From Sporosarcina sp. P34 (GTDB taxonomy: Bacteria > Bacillota > Bacilli > Bacillales_A > Planococcaceae): DNA of 64,000 bases. Location: positions 1 through 64,000 of the forward strand of contig NZ_PDZC01000014.1 in the NCBI RefSeq assembly GCF_002743375.1. Reading direction: 5' to 3'. This document shows positions 1 through 11,617 of the stretch, piece by piece. Numbering within the stretch: the stretch's first letter is position 1; every line of letters begins with the position of its first letter. A model generated the notes under the pieces. That model was not told the DNA's origin and ran no database searches. It saw only the letters and a program-made list of their open reading frames with translations. The position numbers and the translations under genes are program-made.

Positions 1-54
1 TATTAGGCATGCCGCCAGCGTTCGTCCTGAGCCAGGATCAAACTCTCCATAAGA
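1..54 (-). rRNA. rrs: 16S ribosomal RNA, 5' end only (partial)
   Basis: The reverse complement reads GAGAGTTTGATCCTGGCTCA followed by the universal start of bacterial 16S rRNA. Only about the first 54 bases lie in the window; the gene continues off the left edge. The exact mature 5' end is estimated by analogy with Bacillus 16S. It is transcribed away from the origin, as the first rRNA operon after gyrA commonly is in Bacillales, and is preceded by two tandem promoters. Confidence 0.95.
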
Positions 55-211
55 GAAATTCGATTAGCTCGAGTTTCATTTGCTGGCATCAATTAAGATA
101 CTCATCTTTTGTTTGTGTCACCGTAAGATGCACAAACTGTATTTCGTTAACGTTTTGCTGTTCAGTTTTCAAGGTTCATTCGGTTGGTCTCTCGTAAGAG
201 GCAACTTTCTA

Positions 212-240
212 ATATTAACATCTCATCACTTCGTTGTCAA
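212..240 (-). promoter_or_regulatory. rRNA operon promoter P2
   Basis: On the minus strand a perfect TTGACA (235-240) is separated by 17 bases from TAATAT (212-217). It lies about 160 bases upstream of the 16S 5' end, the expected place for the start-proximal rrn promoter. Called from consensus and position only. Confidence 0.8.
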
Positions 241-308
241 CACTTTTACTTAAAAAGTTTTTCTTGTTAAGTGTGATGTTTTCGCGACTGCTTGATGCGA
301 CGCTTATA

Positions 309-337
309 AATATACCACCACGTTTATAGGAATGCAA
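309..337 (-). promoter_or_regulatory. rRNA operon promoter P1
   Basis: On the minus strand TTGCAT (332-337) and TATATT (309-314) are 17 bases apart. With P2 about 97 bases downstream this gives the tandem P1/P2 arrangement typical of Bacillus rrn operons. Confidence 0.65.
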
Positions 338-364
338 GTCTTTTTATCAATTCTTTTAAATAGA

Positions 365-399
365 TATTGAAAACCGCGTACCTACAGCGATACGCGGAT
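365..399 (-). terminator. Rho-independent terminator after the HD-GYP gene
   Basis: The inverted repeat CCGCGTA/TACGCGG (374-380, 391-397) is followed on the minus strand by TTTTC. It sits between the stop of the HD-GYP gene and the rrn promoters, insulating the two. Confidence 0.65.
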
Positions 400-484
400 A
401 TGAAGTTACTGCATTACCGTAATGTAATAGCCCCGTACCCGCTTGATCTTCTTCATTTCCTACATCGTTTACTAAGTTATTATA

Positions 485-1606
485 TTAAAAGGTCTTAACA
501 ATAGAAATTTTTCTATTAGATGATAGATCAACATGTGTGCCTGTATCTAGTATCTTAACAATGGGACGTAAGGGGAAATCACGGTGCAAGTAAATGACCT
601 CTGCTAGTTCGTCAGTCGTCAGTTTTACTTTTGTTCCAATGGACAGCTTGTTGATCAATTCATGAAGTACTTCAATTACCTTCATATCAAACTTACCAAA
701 CTCTTCTTCCCTCATTAACTCGATTACTTTAAATGAACTCTCCTTCTGTCTATATGGCCTTTCAGATGCCATAGCGTGGTACACATCTGCCACTGAGAGT
801 ATTTGAGAGATTTCCGTTATCTCCTGTCCTTTTAGTCCCCTTGGATAACCACTACCGTCAAAACGCTCGTGATGCTGCAGGATTGCTACTTTCATTTCCT
901 GACGTACCAATGGAGAGTCATTGACCATTTGAAAACTGTGAATGACATGTTTTTTCACTTCACTTAACTCTTCACTTGTTAGAAATGCCACTTTATCAAT
1001 AATTTTTTCATCAATTTTCGCCATACCACTGTCTGCCAGTACGCCTGCTATACCAATTTGTAGCACTTGCCCTCTTGGATACCCCATTGCCTCACTTATC
1101 AAAGCTGCTAGAATGCCTACACTGATGGAGTGATGAGCACGATAGTTTTGCAATGTAGCAAACTCATTTAGTCTTCTGACATATTCCTTATTCTCTAAAA
1201 ATGCTTGAATCAAAGGTAAAACAATTGTACGTACTGCTGCAACATCTAATTTTTTACCAGATCTATAGCTGACAAATTCTTTTCTGTATGATTCCACCGC
1301 TTCATCGTATAGCGTTTCCAAAGATCTCGACTTTCTAGGGACGCTTTGGTTCATCAACTTTTCCACTTCTGGAGTTAACTTTACATCAGTCGCTTGCTCT
1401 ACCGATTCTTGTTCTGTCTTACTGAGTGCCTTTGATTCGACCAGCACGCGTGTAATGTCAAATGAATGGAGAATTTCGAAATGCTCTAGCATTAACTTAG
1501 TGCCTTTCGCCATAATTGGATTTCTTGTATTAGCGTAGAGATCCTCTTTTAGAATACTACCTGGTCTTAAATCACTAACCTCTTTGTAAATATCCAATGC
1601 TTTCAC
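485..1606 (-). CDS. HD-GYP-family protein with degenerate HD motif
   Basis: A 373-residue protein with a variable N-terminal half and a C-terminal HD-GYP-type domain (about 150-350). HD-GYP proteins normally hydrolyse cyclic di-GMP using a di-iron site. The HHxRxDGxGYP region is intact (about 245-255, HHERFDGSGYP) and HH is present at 158-159, but where the family has LLHDIGK this protein has VLADSGM (189-195), so the metal-binding His is Ala. It starts with GTG behind GAGGAAAATAG. It lies alone between gyrA and the rRNA operon. No transmembrane segment is evident. It may be a non-catalytic binding protein or have altered activity; the cellular role is unknown. Confidence 0.85.
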   Translation of the reverse strand: MKALDIYKEVSDLRPGSILKEDLYANTRNPIMAKGTKLMLEHFEILHSFDITRVLVESKALSKTEQESVEQATDVKLTPEVEKLMNQSVPRKSRSLETLYDEAVESYRKEFVSYRSGKKLDVAAVRTIVLPLIQAFLENKEYVRRLNEFATLQNYRAHHSISVGILAALISEAMGYPRGQVLQIGIAGVLADSGMAKIDEKIIDKVAFLTSEELSEVKKHVIHSFQMVNDSPLVRQEMKVAILQHHERFDGSGYPRGLKGQEITEISQILSVADVYHAMASERPYRQKESSFKVIELMREEEFGKFDMKVIEVLHELINKLSIGTKVKLTTDELAEVIYLHRDFPLRPIVKILDTGTHVDLSSNRKISIVKTF

Positions 1607-1692
1607 CTATTTTCCTCATCGCTCTATCTATTATCATATAATATTCTCAATTATATGGATAGATATCTGAGTAAATTCTCCTACTAAAAGTA

Positions 1693-1737
1693 AAAAAGTT
1701 ATTGAAGTGACGTATTACGCCCCTTCAATAACTTTTC
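1693..1737 (-). terminator. Terminator after gyrA
   Basis: A long inverted repeat (AAGTTATTGAAG at about 1696-1707 pairing with CTTCAATAACTT at 1723-1734) directly follows the gyrA stop and runs into a T-rich tail on the minus strand. Confidence 0.85.
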
Positions 1738-1738
1738 A

Positions 1739-4255
1739 TTAGTCCTCTGTGTCTGTGTCTAGTTGTTCTTCTTCAGTTACTTCCAAGTGTTCCTCTAGTT
1801 CATCATCCAAATCGTCTTCAAGGTCATCGTCCTTTTCTACCTTTGCGACCGTTGCTACACGTTCCTCATCAGCCAATCGAATGAGTCGAACGCCTTGTGT
1901 AGATCGGCCAAATATAGAAATATCGCCAATTGACATACGAATTAAGATCCCGTGAATCGTTATTAACATCAAGTCTTCTTCTCCGTTAACTGATTTCATC
2001 GCAACAATAGCACCATTTCGATCCGTCATATGCATAGTTTTCAATCCATAACCGCCACGTGATTGGGATCGGTATTCACTTTCAGGCGTGCGCTTACCGT
2101 AACCTTTTTCCGTAACTACAAGAATATCGTCTCCTGCATCTACTATGTCCATGCCAATTACTTCATCCTCTTGACGTAATCTAATACCACGGACACCAGC
2201 GGCGGTTCTGCCAAGCGGACGAATACTTTCTTCATCAAAGCGAATCATCATACCATGTTTTGTACAGATCGCAATATCTGACGTACCATCAGTTGATCTT
2301 ACGGAGATCAGTTCGTCATCTTCACGCAATCCTAAAGCAATCAAGCCGTTCGCACGAATATTGGCATAGTCCATTATCGACGTACGTTTAATAACACCTT
2401 GTTTTGTTGAGAAGAATAAATAATGATCTTCAGTAAACTCGTCAATCGGGATCATTGCCGTAACCTTTTCACCTTTTTGGAAGTCAAGTAGGTTAATAAT
2501 TGGCAATCCCTTGGCAGTCCGGCTGTATTCAGGAACTTCATAGCCTTTTTTACGGAATACACGGCCTCTGCTCGTAAACAGTAAAATTGTGTCATGCGTG
2601 GAGGTATTTAGTAGATGCTCTACAAAGTCATCTTCATTCGTGCCCATGCCTTGGATTCCACGACCACCACGTCTCTGACTGCGATACGTATTGGCTGGTA
2701 GACGCTTAATATACCCTTGGTGAGTTAATGTCACAATGGAGTTTTCCACTGGAATCAAGTCCTCATCTTCTAGCATTTCAGAACCACCAAGCATAATCTC
2801 CGTACGACGTTCGTCAGCAAAACGCTCTTTAATTTCACTTAGTTCTTCACGAATTATCTCAATTAGTTTTAGTTCATCCGCCAAAATTGCACGCAATTCA
2901 GCAATAAGTGTCAACAACTCTTGGTATTCGGACTCGATTTTATCCCGTTCCAGTCCAGTCAAGCGTTGCAAACGCATATCGAGAATAGCTTGGGACTGGC
3001 GATCAGATAACTCAAATGTCTCCATTAAGTTTGATTTTGCTTCAGCCGTTGTTTTGGATGCACGGATTAGTGCAATGATCCGATCGATATGATCAAGCGC
3101 TATACGTAATCCTTCCAAGATATGTGCTCGGTCTTCCGCTTTGTTCAAATCAAATTGTGTACGACGGCGAATGACTATCTTTTGGTGTTCTAAGTAATGG
3201 TATAGAATTTCCTTCAATGACAATACTTTTGGTTGCTTGTCTACCAGTGCAAGCATATTGATCCCAAAACTAGTCTGCAAGGCAGTTTGTTTATACAGAT
3301 TATTTAACAATACATTGGCATTGGCATCCCGCCGTACTTCAATAACAATACGCATACCTGTACGGTCCGATTCATCTGCTAAGTGTGTAATTCCGTCAAT
3401 CTTTTTATCGCGCACGAGCTCTGCAATTTTCTCGATTAACTTTGCCTTATTCACTTGAAATGGAATTTCACTGACAATAATTGTTTCGCGGCCATTTGCA
3501 GCCGTCTCAATTTCTGCCTTACCACGGATGATCAGTGACCCACGGCCTGTTTCATAAGCGCGACGAATACCACTACGGCCGAGAATTATACCGCCAGTTG
3601 GGAAATCGGGGCCTGGAATAATTTCCATCAATTCTTCGGTTGTGATTGCGCTATTCTCTGCCAAAGCAAGTACAGCGTCAATCGTTTCGCCAAGGTGATG
3701 GGGCGGGATATTTGTTGCCATACCTACGGCAATTCCCGATGTACCGTTTACCAATAAGTTCGGATAACGACCCGGCAAGACTACAGGTTCTTTTTCCTGC
3801 TCGTCATAGTTTGCTTGGAAATCTATCGTATTTTTATTGATATCACGCAACAATTCCATCGCGATACGCGACATACGTGACTCTGTATAACGCATTGCAG
3901 CTGCTCCGTCACCATCAACAGAACCAAAGTTACCGTGTCCATCTACTAGCATGTAGCGATAACTGAAATCTTGGGCCATTCGTACCATCGTGTCATATAC
4001 CGCACTATCACCATGCGGGTGGTACTTACCAATAACGTCACCTACGATACGGGCTGACTTTTTATGCGGTTTTTCCGCAGTGATACCCAAATCATGCATA
4101 GCATACAAAATGCGGCGATGTACGGGCTTTAAACCATCTCGAACATCCGGAAGGGCACGAGAAACGATTACGCTCATCGCATAGTTTAGAAATGAGGTCT
4201 TCATTTCTGTATTAATATTTATTTCCTGCACTCCGCCTTTTGGCAAATCTGCCAT
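1739..4255 (-). CDS. gyrA: DNA gyrase subunit A
   Basis: This 838-residue cytoplasmic subunit breaks and rejoins DNA in the A2B2 gyrase that introduces negative supercoils. The catalytic tyrosine is in AMRYTESR (Y123). The quinolone-determining region reads [12 protein letters not shown] with Ser84 and Asp88, the drug-sensitive type. The GyrA-box QRRGGRG begins the C-terminal DNA-wrapping beta-pinwheel (about 520-800), and the protein ends in a long acidic tail. ATG start with AAAGGAG ahead of it. It follows gyrB by 69 bases and is probably co-transcribed with it, ending at a strong terminator. Confidence 0.98.
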   Translation of the reverse strand: MADLPKGGVQEININTEMKTSFLNYAMSVIVSRALPDVRDGLKPVHRRILYAMHDLGITAEKPHKKSARIVGDVIGKYHPHGDSAVYDTMVRMAQDFSYRYMLVDGHGNFGSVDGDGAAAMRYTESRMSRIAMELLRDINKNTIDFQANYDEQEKEPVVLPGRYPNLLVNGTSGIAVGMATNIPPHHLGETIDAVLALAENSAITTEELMEIIPGPDFPTGGIILGRSGIRRAYETGRGSLIIRGKAEIETAANGRETIIVSEIPFQVNKAKLIEKIAELVRDKKIDGITHLADESDRTGMRIVIEVRRDANANVLLNNLYKQTALQTSFGINMLALVDKQPKVLSLKEILYHYLEHQKIVIRRRTQFDLNKAEDRAHILEGLRIALDHIDRIIALIRASKTTAEAKSNLMETFELSDRQSQAILDMRLQRLTGLERDKIESEYQELLTLIAELRAILADELKLIEIIREELSEIKERFADERRTEIMLGGSEMLEDEDLIPVENSIVTLTHQGYIKRLPANTYRSQRRGGRGIQGMGTNEDDFVEHLLNTSTHDTILLFTSRGRVFRKKGYEVPEYSRTAKGLPIINLLDFQKGEKVTAMIPIDEFTEDHYLFFSTKQGVIKRTSIMDYANIRANGLIALGLREDDELISVRSTDGTSDIAICTKHGMMIRFDEESIRPLGRTAAGVRGIRLRQEDEVIGMDIVDAGDDILVVTEKGYGKRTPESEYRSQSRGGYGLKTMHMTDRNGAIVAMKSVNGEEDLMLITIHGILIRMSIGDISIFGRSTQGVRLIRLADEERVATVAKVEKDDDLEDDLDDELEEHLEVTEEEQLDTDTED

Positions 4256-4324
4256 GTTGTCATGCTCCTTTCACCACTTACATCTATAAGTTCAGTCATT
4301 GCTTTATAAGCCGTTTACGATTCA

Positions 4325-6277
<1,953 letters not shown>

Positions 6278-6295
6278 CTATCAAACCACAACCAT

Positions 6296-7414
6296 TTATT
6301 TTCTCTGTGAAACGGATCCGTCATGCACTTCAAAAATGGCTGCTTCCTGGATCGTATTATGATCTATTCCCGCGATATTGGTTGTTGTCACAAATGTTTG
6401 TACTTGTCCCTGCATAGTACTGAGCAAATGTGACTGTCGGTAATCGTCCAATTCTGATAACACATCATCAAGCAATAAAATTGGAGTCTCGCCCACTTCT
6501 TGTTTTACTAACTCGATTTCCGCGAGTTTTAAAGAAAGGGCGGTCGTCCGTTGCTGCCCCTGCGAACCAAATGTCTGAATATCGTACCCATTGACAAAAA
6601 ACTGCAAATCATCACGATGTGGACCTATCAATGTAAGCCCTCGTTCTAATTCGCGTCTTCGCACACTTTTTAACTGATCTGCAAAAATTGTTTCCATCTC
6701 TTCAGCAGTCTGCCCAGAATGTAGGTCTTTTAAAGTCCCATATGAAACTTCTAGTGTTTCAAGACCGCGTGAAATTCCTTGATGGATCGGATTTGCCCAC
6801 TTTTGTAGCAATTCCATAAAGTAAAAACGTTTTCGAATAATTTGAACTGCTACTTGAATATACTGTTCCGTGTAAATATCGAACATAACATCCTGGAGAT
6901 CCAATTTACCTCGATTTGCCTTTAACAAGGCATTTCGTTGCTTTAATATCTTTTGGAAATTGACCAAGTCGTGCAAATAAACTCTCGATATCTGTCCAAT
7001 TTCCATATCTAAAAAACGCCTGCGCAGCTGGGGGCTGCCCTTTACGATATTTAAATCTTCAGGCGCAAACATGACTACATTCATCTGGCCAACGTACATA
7101 CTCAAACGGTTTTGTTCCAAATGATTGACCCTAGCCTTTTTTCCCTTTTTAGAAATCGTCAGCTCTAACGGCATAGATCCAAATTTACGTTGGACATCCC
7201 CTTCTATTTTACCACACTCTTGTTCCCAGCGTATAAGTTCACGATCGTTTGTTGTACGGTGAGATTTTGCCATCGCCAATACATAAATGGCCTCCATGAC
7301 ATTGGTTTTTCCTTGTGCATTTTCACCGATCAATACATTCATCGTAGGAGAGAATTTTAATTCCAGGGACTCATAATTTCGATAGTTCGTTAGTTTAAGC
7401 CGATCAATATGCAT
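6296..7414 (-). CDS. recF: DNA replication/repair protein RecF
   Basis: SMC-like ATPase (372 residues) that loads RecA at single-strand gaps with RecO and RecR. Walker A is GENAQGKTN, the signature [15 protein letters not shown] precedes Walker B ([13 protein letters not shown]), and the ISKKGKK segment is typical. The ATG at 7414 (Met-His-Ile-Asp-Arg) matches the N-terminus of RecF homologs; the frame is open further upstream but that part is within yaaA. It overlaps the yaaA 3' end by 11 bases, so translation is probably coupled. Member of the dnaA-dnaN-yaaA-recF-gyrB-gyrA group. Confidence 0.96.
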   Translation of the reverse strand: MHIDRLKLTNYRNYESLELKFSPTMNVLIGENAQGKTNVMEAIYVLAMAKSHRTTNDRELIRWEQECGKIEGDVQRKFGSMPLELTISKKGKKARVNHLEQNRLSMYVGQMNVVMFAPEDLNIVKGSPQLRRRFLDMEIGQISRVYLHDLVNFQKILKQRNALLKANRGKLDLQDVMFDIYTEQYIQVAVQIIRKRFYFMELLQKWANPIHQGISRGLETLEVSYGTLKDLHSGQTAEEMETIFADQLKSVRRRELERGLTLIGPHRDDLQFFVNGYDIQTFGSQGQQRTTALSLKLAEIELVKQEVGETPILLLDDVLSELDDYRQSHLLSTMQGQVQTFVTTTNIAGIDHNTIQEAAIFEVHDGSVSQRK

Positions 7415-7643
7415 CCGACTGTCCAGATTCATCCGCTGACAGTTTGAATTTTCCTGCACCCGGAATATTTACTACATCTCCGTCATATAATTTCTTACCT
7501 CGTCGTTGTTCCGGCTCACCGTTTACGTACACAATGTTTTCGCCTAAAAACCATTTAGCCATTCCACCTGAGCTAATAACATTCGTCATTTTTAATAATT
7601 GGCCTAGCGTTATATATTCCGTATCAAACTGTACTGTCTCCAT
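7404..7643 (-). CDS. yaaA: S4-domain RNA-binding protein YaaA
   Basis: A 79-residue S4-like RNA-binding domain covering nearly the whole protein ([20 protein letters not shown], then [17 protein letters not shown]). In Bacillus this small protein is always between dnaN and recF; its Bacillus homolog has been linked to ribosome assembly. ATG start; only a poor ribosome-binding site (GAGGG, 13 bases away). It begins after the dnaN terminator, so a promoter probably lies in 7644-7703, although I see no consensus one. Confidence 0.92.
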   Translation of the reverse strand: METVQFDTEYITLGQLLKMTNVISSGGMAKWFLGENIVYVNGEPEQRRGKKLYDGDVVNIPGAGKFKLSADESGQSDAY

Positions 7644-7703
7644 TTTTAATTCAATCCCTCATAAAATATTCTGTCCCTCTAGTTTACCTAACTTTTTGCA
7701 ATA

Positions 7704-7735
7704 AGTAAAAAGGTAGCCAACATGTTGACTACCCT
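7704..7735 (-). terminator. Terminator after dnaN
   Basis: On the minus strand GGTAGTCAACATGTTGGCTACC is a stem with a nearly self-complementary centre, followed by TTTTTAC. It lies 30 bases past the dnaN stop and separates dnaN from yaaA. Confidence 0.8.
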
Positions 7736-7763
7736 ATTGCAAGATATTTTCTTTAGTTACGGA

Positions 7764-8900
7764 TTAAAACGTTCTAACCGGTAAAATTAATTGTAGAATG
7801 GCTTCGCTATCAATTGACTTTAAGATGAACGGGCGCATGCTGCCAGTGAAGTGAATCTTTAGATCTTGGCCATCAATTGCTTTTAAGGCATCCATCATAT
7901 ATTTCGCGCTGAATGAGATTTTCAAAGGCTCCCCTTCGATATGCACAGCTTCTACCAACTCTTCTACATTTCCGACGTCTGGCGAGTTAGAAGAGATTTG
8001 CACATGTGGACTACCGTCTGTTGAGAAGTGCACGATATTATTCCGATCTTCACGGGCTAATAAAGATGCACGATCAATTGCTTGCAATAAATTGCGTCCA
8101 TTAATCGTAATGGACGTTTTGTATTCAGTAGGAATTAGACGTGATGTATCAGGGTAATTCCCCTCCAATAGTCTTGAATAGAACAAGACATTATGGAGCT
8201 TGAATAATACTTGTTGATTCGCAATAAAAATTTCTACTGCCGTAGCGTCGTCAGGCAATATTTTGCTTAGTTCCTGAAGACTTTTTCCTGGAATAACTGC
8301 ATTGAATGGTGAGCTTGCTTGAATCTCGGGTGTCATGATCCTTCTGGCCAATCTATGACTATCCGTTGCGATACAGTAAAGCTCTTGCTCTTTCATAATC
8401 CATTGAACACCTGTCAGAACTGGACGGGTCTCTTGTTGGGATACTGCAAATACCGTCTCTCTAATAAGTGATTTCATCAAGTCGGCAGGCATTTCAAAAC
8501 GCTCCGCATCTTTTACATCGGGCAATATAGGATATTCATCAGCACTTTGGGCAATAATATGAAATTCAGACTGTCCAGAACGAATATGTGTTTTCATTCC
8601 GTCACGTAACTCAACCATCACTTCATTCGTTGGTAGTTTGCGAATAATCTCGTTAAAGACCTTTGCTTGTAACACTAAAGTGCCTGGTTGGATCACTTGA
8701 ATAATCTGTGTGCCATCTTCTTCTGCTGGAATGAAAGTGGATATCGTAATATCTGAATCACTTCCAGTCATCGTCAATCCCTTTTCAGTAATTTCTAATT
8801 TGATACCTGTCAAAATAGGTGTTGTCACTTTTGAACTGATTGCTTTAACAACATCGCTTAATCCATCCAATAATCTATCTCTCATAATTTCAAACTGCAT
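7764..8900 (-). CDS. dnaN: DNA polymerase III beta subunit (sliding clamp)
   Basis: A 378-residue protein, the family's usual length, forming the dimeric ring that tethers polymerase to DNA. Three repeated clamp domains are visible, with typical segments TPILTGIKLEI (domain 1), TRPVLTGVQW (domain 2) and the C-terminal LILPVRTF strand that shapes the ligand pocket. ATG start with GCGAGGT eight bases ahead. It follows dnaA across a 171-base gap holding the unwinding element of the origin. Confidence 0.98.
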   Translation of the reverse strand: MQFEIMRDRLLDGLSDVVKAISSKVTTPILTGIKLEITEKGLTMTGSDSDITISTFIPAEEDGTQIIQVIQPGTLVLQAKVFNEIIRKLPTNEVMVELRDGMKTHIRSGQSEFHIIAQSADEYPILPDVKDAERFEMPADLMKSLIRETVFAVSQQETRPVLTGVQWIMKEQELYCIATDSHRLARRIMTPEIQASSPFNAVIPGKSLQELSKILPDDATAVEIFIANQQVLFKLHNVLFYSRLLEGNYPDTSRLIPTEYKTSITINGRNLLQAIDRASLLAREDRNNIVHFSTDGSPHVQISSNSPDVGNVEELVEAVHIEGEPLKISFSAKYMMDALKAIDGQDLKIHFTGSMRPFILKSIDSEAILQLILPVRTF

Positions 8901-9071
8901 ATCGATACCTCGCTTATATAATAATAATTAAGTAATTAAATATAGTAGTAATAGTAGTAGGGCCTGTGGATATGTGGAAAAGCCCTCCAAATGTATAAGA
9001 GTCATAGTTTCCCACATGTGTATAACAAGTGGACGAGCGTGCACTACTTGTCCACAGTTATCCACAGTTCA
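8901..9071 (-). other. oriC: oriC unwinding region between dnaA and dnaN (DnaA boxes plus DnaA-trios)
   Basis: Reading the plus strand from 8905, an AT-rich stretch leads into six consecutive trinucleotides TAG TAG TAA TAG TAG TAG (8943-8960), then GC-rich GGCC (8961-8964), then a near-consensus DnaA box TGTGGATAT (8965-8973). A perfect box TTATCCACA is at 9058-9066 and a weaker CTTGTCCACA at 9047-9056. This is the layout of the Bacillus basal unwinding system, in which DnaA filaments grow from the boxes onto the trios of one strand. Function is inferred from that match. Confidence 0.85.
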
Positions 9072-10421
9072 TTAGGCTCTTCCTAAAACCTTTTTAATAT
9101 CTTGGACGTCTTGTAGCAATGCTTTGTCTTCATCGAGCTGTTTGGAAATCTTCTCATGCGCATGAATAACAGTTGAATGATCACGACCGCCAAACTCTGA
9201 ACCAATCTTCGGTAAAGAGGAGTCTGTCAGTTCTCTTGATAAATACATCGCAACTTGACGTGGAAATGCTATAGCTCGGGTCCTTTTTTTCGCTACGAAG
9301 TCTTCCAACCTAATGTTAAAGTGCTCTCCGACAGCCTTTTGGATGTCTAGAATGGATATAATCCGCGGACGGGAATTTGGAATAATATCTTTTAATGCCT
9401 CGGCTGCCAAATCAGTAGTAACATCCGCATTTACTAGTGAAGAGTAAGCAACGACACGGATCAGCGCCCCTTCAAGTTCTCTAATATTGGTGTCAATTTG
9501 GTTAGCAATGTACAACATGACGTCGTTTGAAATGTCGATTAAGCCATCCGCTTTCGCCTTTTTACGTAGTATTGCAATTCTCGTTTCAAGATCAGGCGGT
9601 GCAATGTCTGTAATCAGCCCCCATTCAAAGCGGGAACGTAAACGATCTTCCAGTGTAGGGATTTCTTTTGGTGGACGATCACTGGAAATAATAATTTGTT
9701 TTGATTCTTCATGCAAAGTATTAAATGTATGGAAGAACTCTTCCTGCGTTTGTTCTTTTCCAGCTATGAATTGAATATCGTCAATTAACAGGACATCTAC
9801 GCTGCGGTAGCGGTCTCTGAAATCACCGGCTTTATTGTCTCGTATGGAGTTAATAAACTCATTCGTAAATTTTTCAGATGATAAATACACAACCTTCAAT
9901 GCAGGGTTTTGCTCCAGTACATAATGACCGATTGCATGCATTAAGTGTGTCTTTCCCAACCCGACTCCCCCATATATAAAGAGTGGATTATAAGCTTTGG
10001 CAGGTGCTTCAGCAACTGCTAATGAAGCTGCATGCGCAAAGCGATTACCGGACCCAATAACGAACGTGTCAAAGGTATACTTCGGATTTAGCATTCCAGC
10101 CGAGTTGGCCATTGGTGTTTTTTCTACAGGTTTTGGCTGTGTTTTTGGCAATTTAATATCGTTCTCTGCCACGTCTTGCGGAACAATAAACTCAACGATT
10201 CGATCTTCACCTGTCAGTTCGGATAAAATTCCCGTGATTAAATGGACGTAATGCGTTTCGAGCCAATCTTTGGCGAATGAGTTTGGAACAGAAATAGTTG
10301 CATTTTCTGCTTCATACGTTAGCAATTTAGTCGATTTTAACCACGTTTCAAAACTAGGCTTCGAAACCCTAGCTTCAATATTCTTCAATACTTCTTCCCA
10401 TAAACCTGATAGATTTTCCAA
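9072..10421 (-). CDS. dnaA: Chromosomal replication initiator DnaA
   Basis: AAA+ initiator, 449 residues. Domain I (about 1-80, [14 protein letters not shown]), short variable domain II, AAA+ domain III with Walker A (GGVGLGKTH), Walker B (LLIDDIQF) and sensor regions, and domain IV with the DNA-binding signature [14 protein letters not shown]. The start is the TTG at 10421, placed nine bases after a perfect AAAGGAGG; the open frame continues to 10475 but homologs begin here. It is flanked by DnaA boxes on both sides, so autoregulation is likely. Confidence 0.98.
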   Translation of the reverse strand: MENLSGLWEEVLKNIEARVSKPSFETWLKSTKLLTYEAENATISVPNSFAKDWLETHYVHLITGILSELTGEDRIVEFIVPQDVAENDIKLPKTQPKPVEKTPMANSAGMLNPKYTFDTFVIGSGNRFAHAASLAVAEAPAKAYNPLFIYGGVGLGKTHLMHAIGHYVLEQNPALKVVYLSSEKFTNEFINSIRDNKAGDFRDRYRSVDVLLIDDIQFIAGKEQTQEEFFHTFNTLHEESKQIIISSDRPPKEIPTLEDRLRSRFEWGLITDIAPPDLETRIAILRKKAKADGLIDISNDVMLYIANQIDTNIRELEGALIRVVAYSSLVNADVTTDLAAEALKDIIPNSRPRIISILDIQKAVGEHFNIRLEDFVAKKRTRAIAFPRQVAMYLSRELTDSSLPKIGSEFGGRDHSTVIHAHEKISKQLDEDKALLQDVQDIKKVLGRA

Positions 10422-10841
10422 TCGTGTGCCTCCTTTACAATGAAATATTAAAAAGCCCGGAATCCGCTTATGCACAGTATCCAGGGCTGTGGATAAAAAT
10501 TATCGAAAAGTGTTGAAAAAACTATCCACACTGTATTCACATATGTGGATAAGATTTTGGTTATAAAATATATACACAACAAAAGCTTTTTAATTGTAAC
10601 AGGGAAACTGATTATTGACAAGGAGTCTGATGATTTATGCACAATCCCCTTACCTGTGCATAAAGTGGTTATCCACAGGTCTGAATATGTGAAAAACTTG
10701 TCGACAATTGCCAGATTAAAAAATCCACAATTTTAGTCGTGAACAATTCATCCAGAATAAAACTTTCTACCTTTGTGGATAAGTCTTTAGTGAAAGTGAA
10801 AGTTATTACAAGTGGATCCCGAGCGAAGGAATAGAAAAGCA
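10422..10841. other. oriC: oriC DnaA-box array upstream of dnaA
   Basis: Exact or near-exact DnaA boxes occur at 10468-10476 (TTATGCACA), 10488-10496 (TGTGGATAA), 10522-10530 (CTATCCACA), 10544-10552 (TGTGGATAA), 10635-10643 (TTATGCACA), 10655-10663 (TGTGCATAA), 10669-10677 (TTATCCACA) and 10774-10782 (TGTGGATAA), in both orientations. No gene is present. With the 8901-9071 region this makes the bipartite origin known in Bacillus. The strand switch from dnaA (minus) to rpmH (plus) falls here, consistent with bidirectional replication. Confidence 0.92.
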
Positions 10842-10870
10842 TTGACATTCTTTTACTGAATCGCTATACT
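10842..10870 (+). promoter_or_regulatory. rpmH promoter
   Basis: TTGACA (10842-10847) and TATACT (10865-10870) are 17 bases apart, about 57 bases before the rpmH start. A strong sigma-A-type promoter for the rpmH side of the origin. Confidence 0.85.
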
Positions 10871-10926
10871 ATTCAAGACTGTCACAGTAGGAAAAGAGAC
10901 AATCAAAGCAGGAGGTGTCTTACGAA

Positions 10927-11061
10927 ATGAAACGTACATTCCAACCAAATAAACGTAAACGCGCTAAAGTCCACGGCTTCCGCCAAAGAATGAGTTCGAA
11001 AAACGGCCGTAGAATCTTAGCAGCTCGTCGTCGTAAAGGAAGAAAAGTTCTTTCAGCATAA
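10927..11061 (+). CDS. rpmH: 50S ribosomal protein L34
   Basis: A 44-residue, very basic protein starting [18 protein letters not shown] and ending in GRKVLSA, the standard L34 sequence and length. ATG start behind GGAGGTGTC. It binds 23S rRNA in the large subunit. It has its own strong promoter and terminator, and is followed by rnpA, the usual pairing next to the origin. Confidence 0.98.
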   Translation: MKRTFQPNKRKRAKVHGFRQRMSSKNGRRILAARRRKGRKVLSA

Positions 11062-11062
11062 G

Positions 11063-11089
11063 GCCACTGACATCAGTGGTCTTTTTTTT
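11063..11089 (+). terminator. Terminator after rpmH
   Basis: The stem CCACTGA/TCAGTGG (11064-11070, 11073-11079) is followed by eight T residues. It sits between rpmH and rnpA, so rnpA is probably expressed by read-through or its own promoter. Confidence 0.9.
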
Positions 11090-11181
11090 AGCTATTCGTG
11101 CGATTCGATAAGAATATTGGGTCTCTTCCATAGTAGCGGATCAGTAGATTACGACGGTAGAAAATTAAAGCAGGTGTTAGT

Positions 11182-11520
11182 GTGAAAAAAAGCCAGCGAA
11201 TAAAAAAAAATAAAGAATTTCAAACGGTATTTAAAAAAGGAAAGTCCTTTGCTAACCGACAGTTTATTGTCTATACCTATAAGAAGGAAGACCAGCAAGA
11301 GTTCAGAATTGGCCTATCCGTCAGCAAAAAGGTCGGAAATGCTGTTACGCGTAACAGGATTAAGCGCTACATTCGACAATCATTCCTGGAAATGAATGAT
11401 GAGATCAAGCCTGATCTAGATTATGTTATTATCGCAAGAAATCAAGCTGCCACGCTTGATTTCCATACGACCAAAAAAAATCTGAGACATGTTTTAAAAA
11501 TTGCAAAAGTCTTTAAGTGA
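11182..11520 (+). CDS. rnpA: Ribonuclease P protein component
   Basis: A 112-residue basic protein that assists the RNase P RNA in trimming the 5' leader of tRNA precursors. The RNR motif region [16 protein letters not shown] and the [12 protein letters not shown] strand are intact. GTG start after GCAGGTG. It sits between rpmH and yidC as in nearly all Bacillales. Confidence 0.96.
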   Translation: MKKSQRIKKNKEFQTVFKKGKSFANRQFIVYTYKKEDQQEFRIGLSVSKKVGNAVTRNRIKRYIRQSFLEMNDEIKPDLDYVIIARNQAATLDFHTTKKNLRHVLKIAKVFK

Positions 11521-11617
11521 AATCAAAGCTCTACCTAGATGTAGAACGATTAAAGCCATCATGTTACACTGAAAAAAACTTTTAAAATGATCTTGCGACT
11601 GTTTGGGGGAAAAAACA

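Noticed and set aside
1749-3092. Serine-rich open frames opposite gyrA
   Set aside because: They are antisense shadows of the acidic, codon-biased gyrA sequence, with no ribosome-binding sites.
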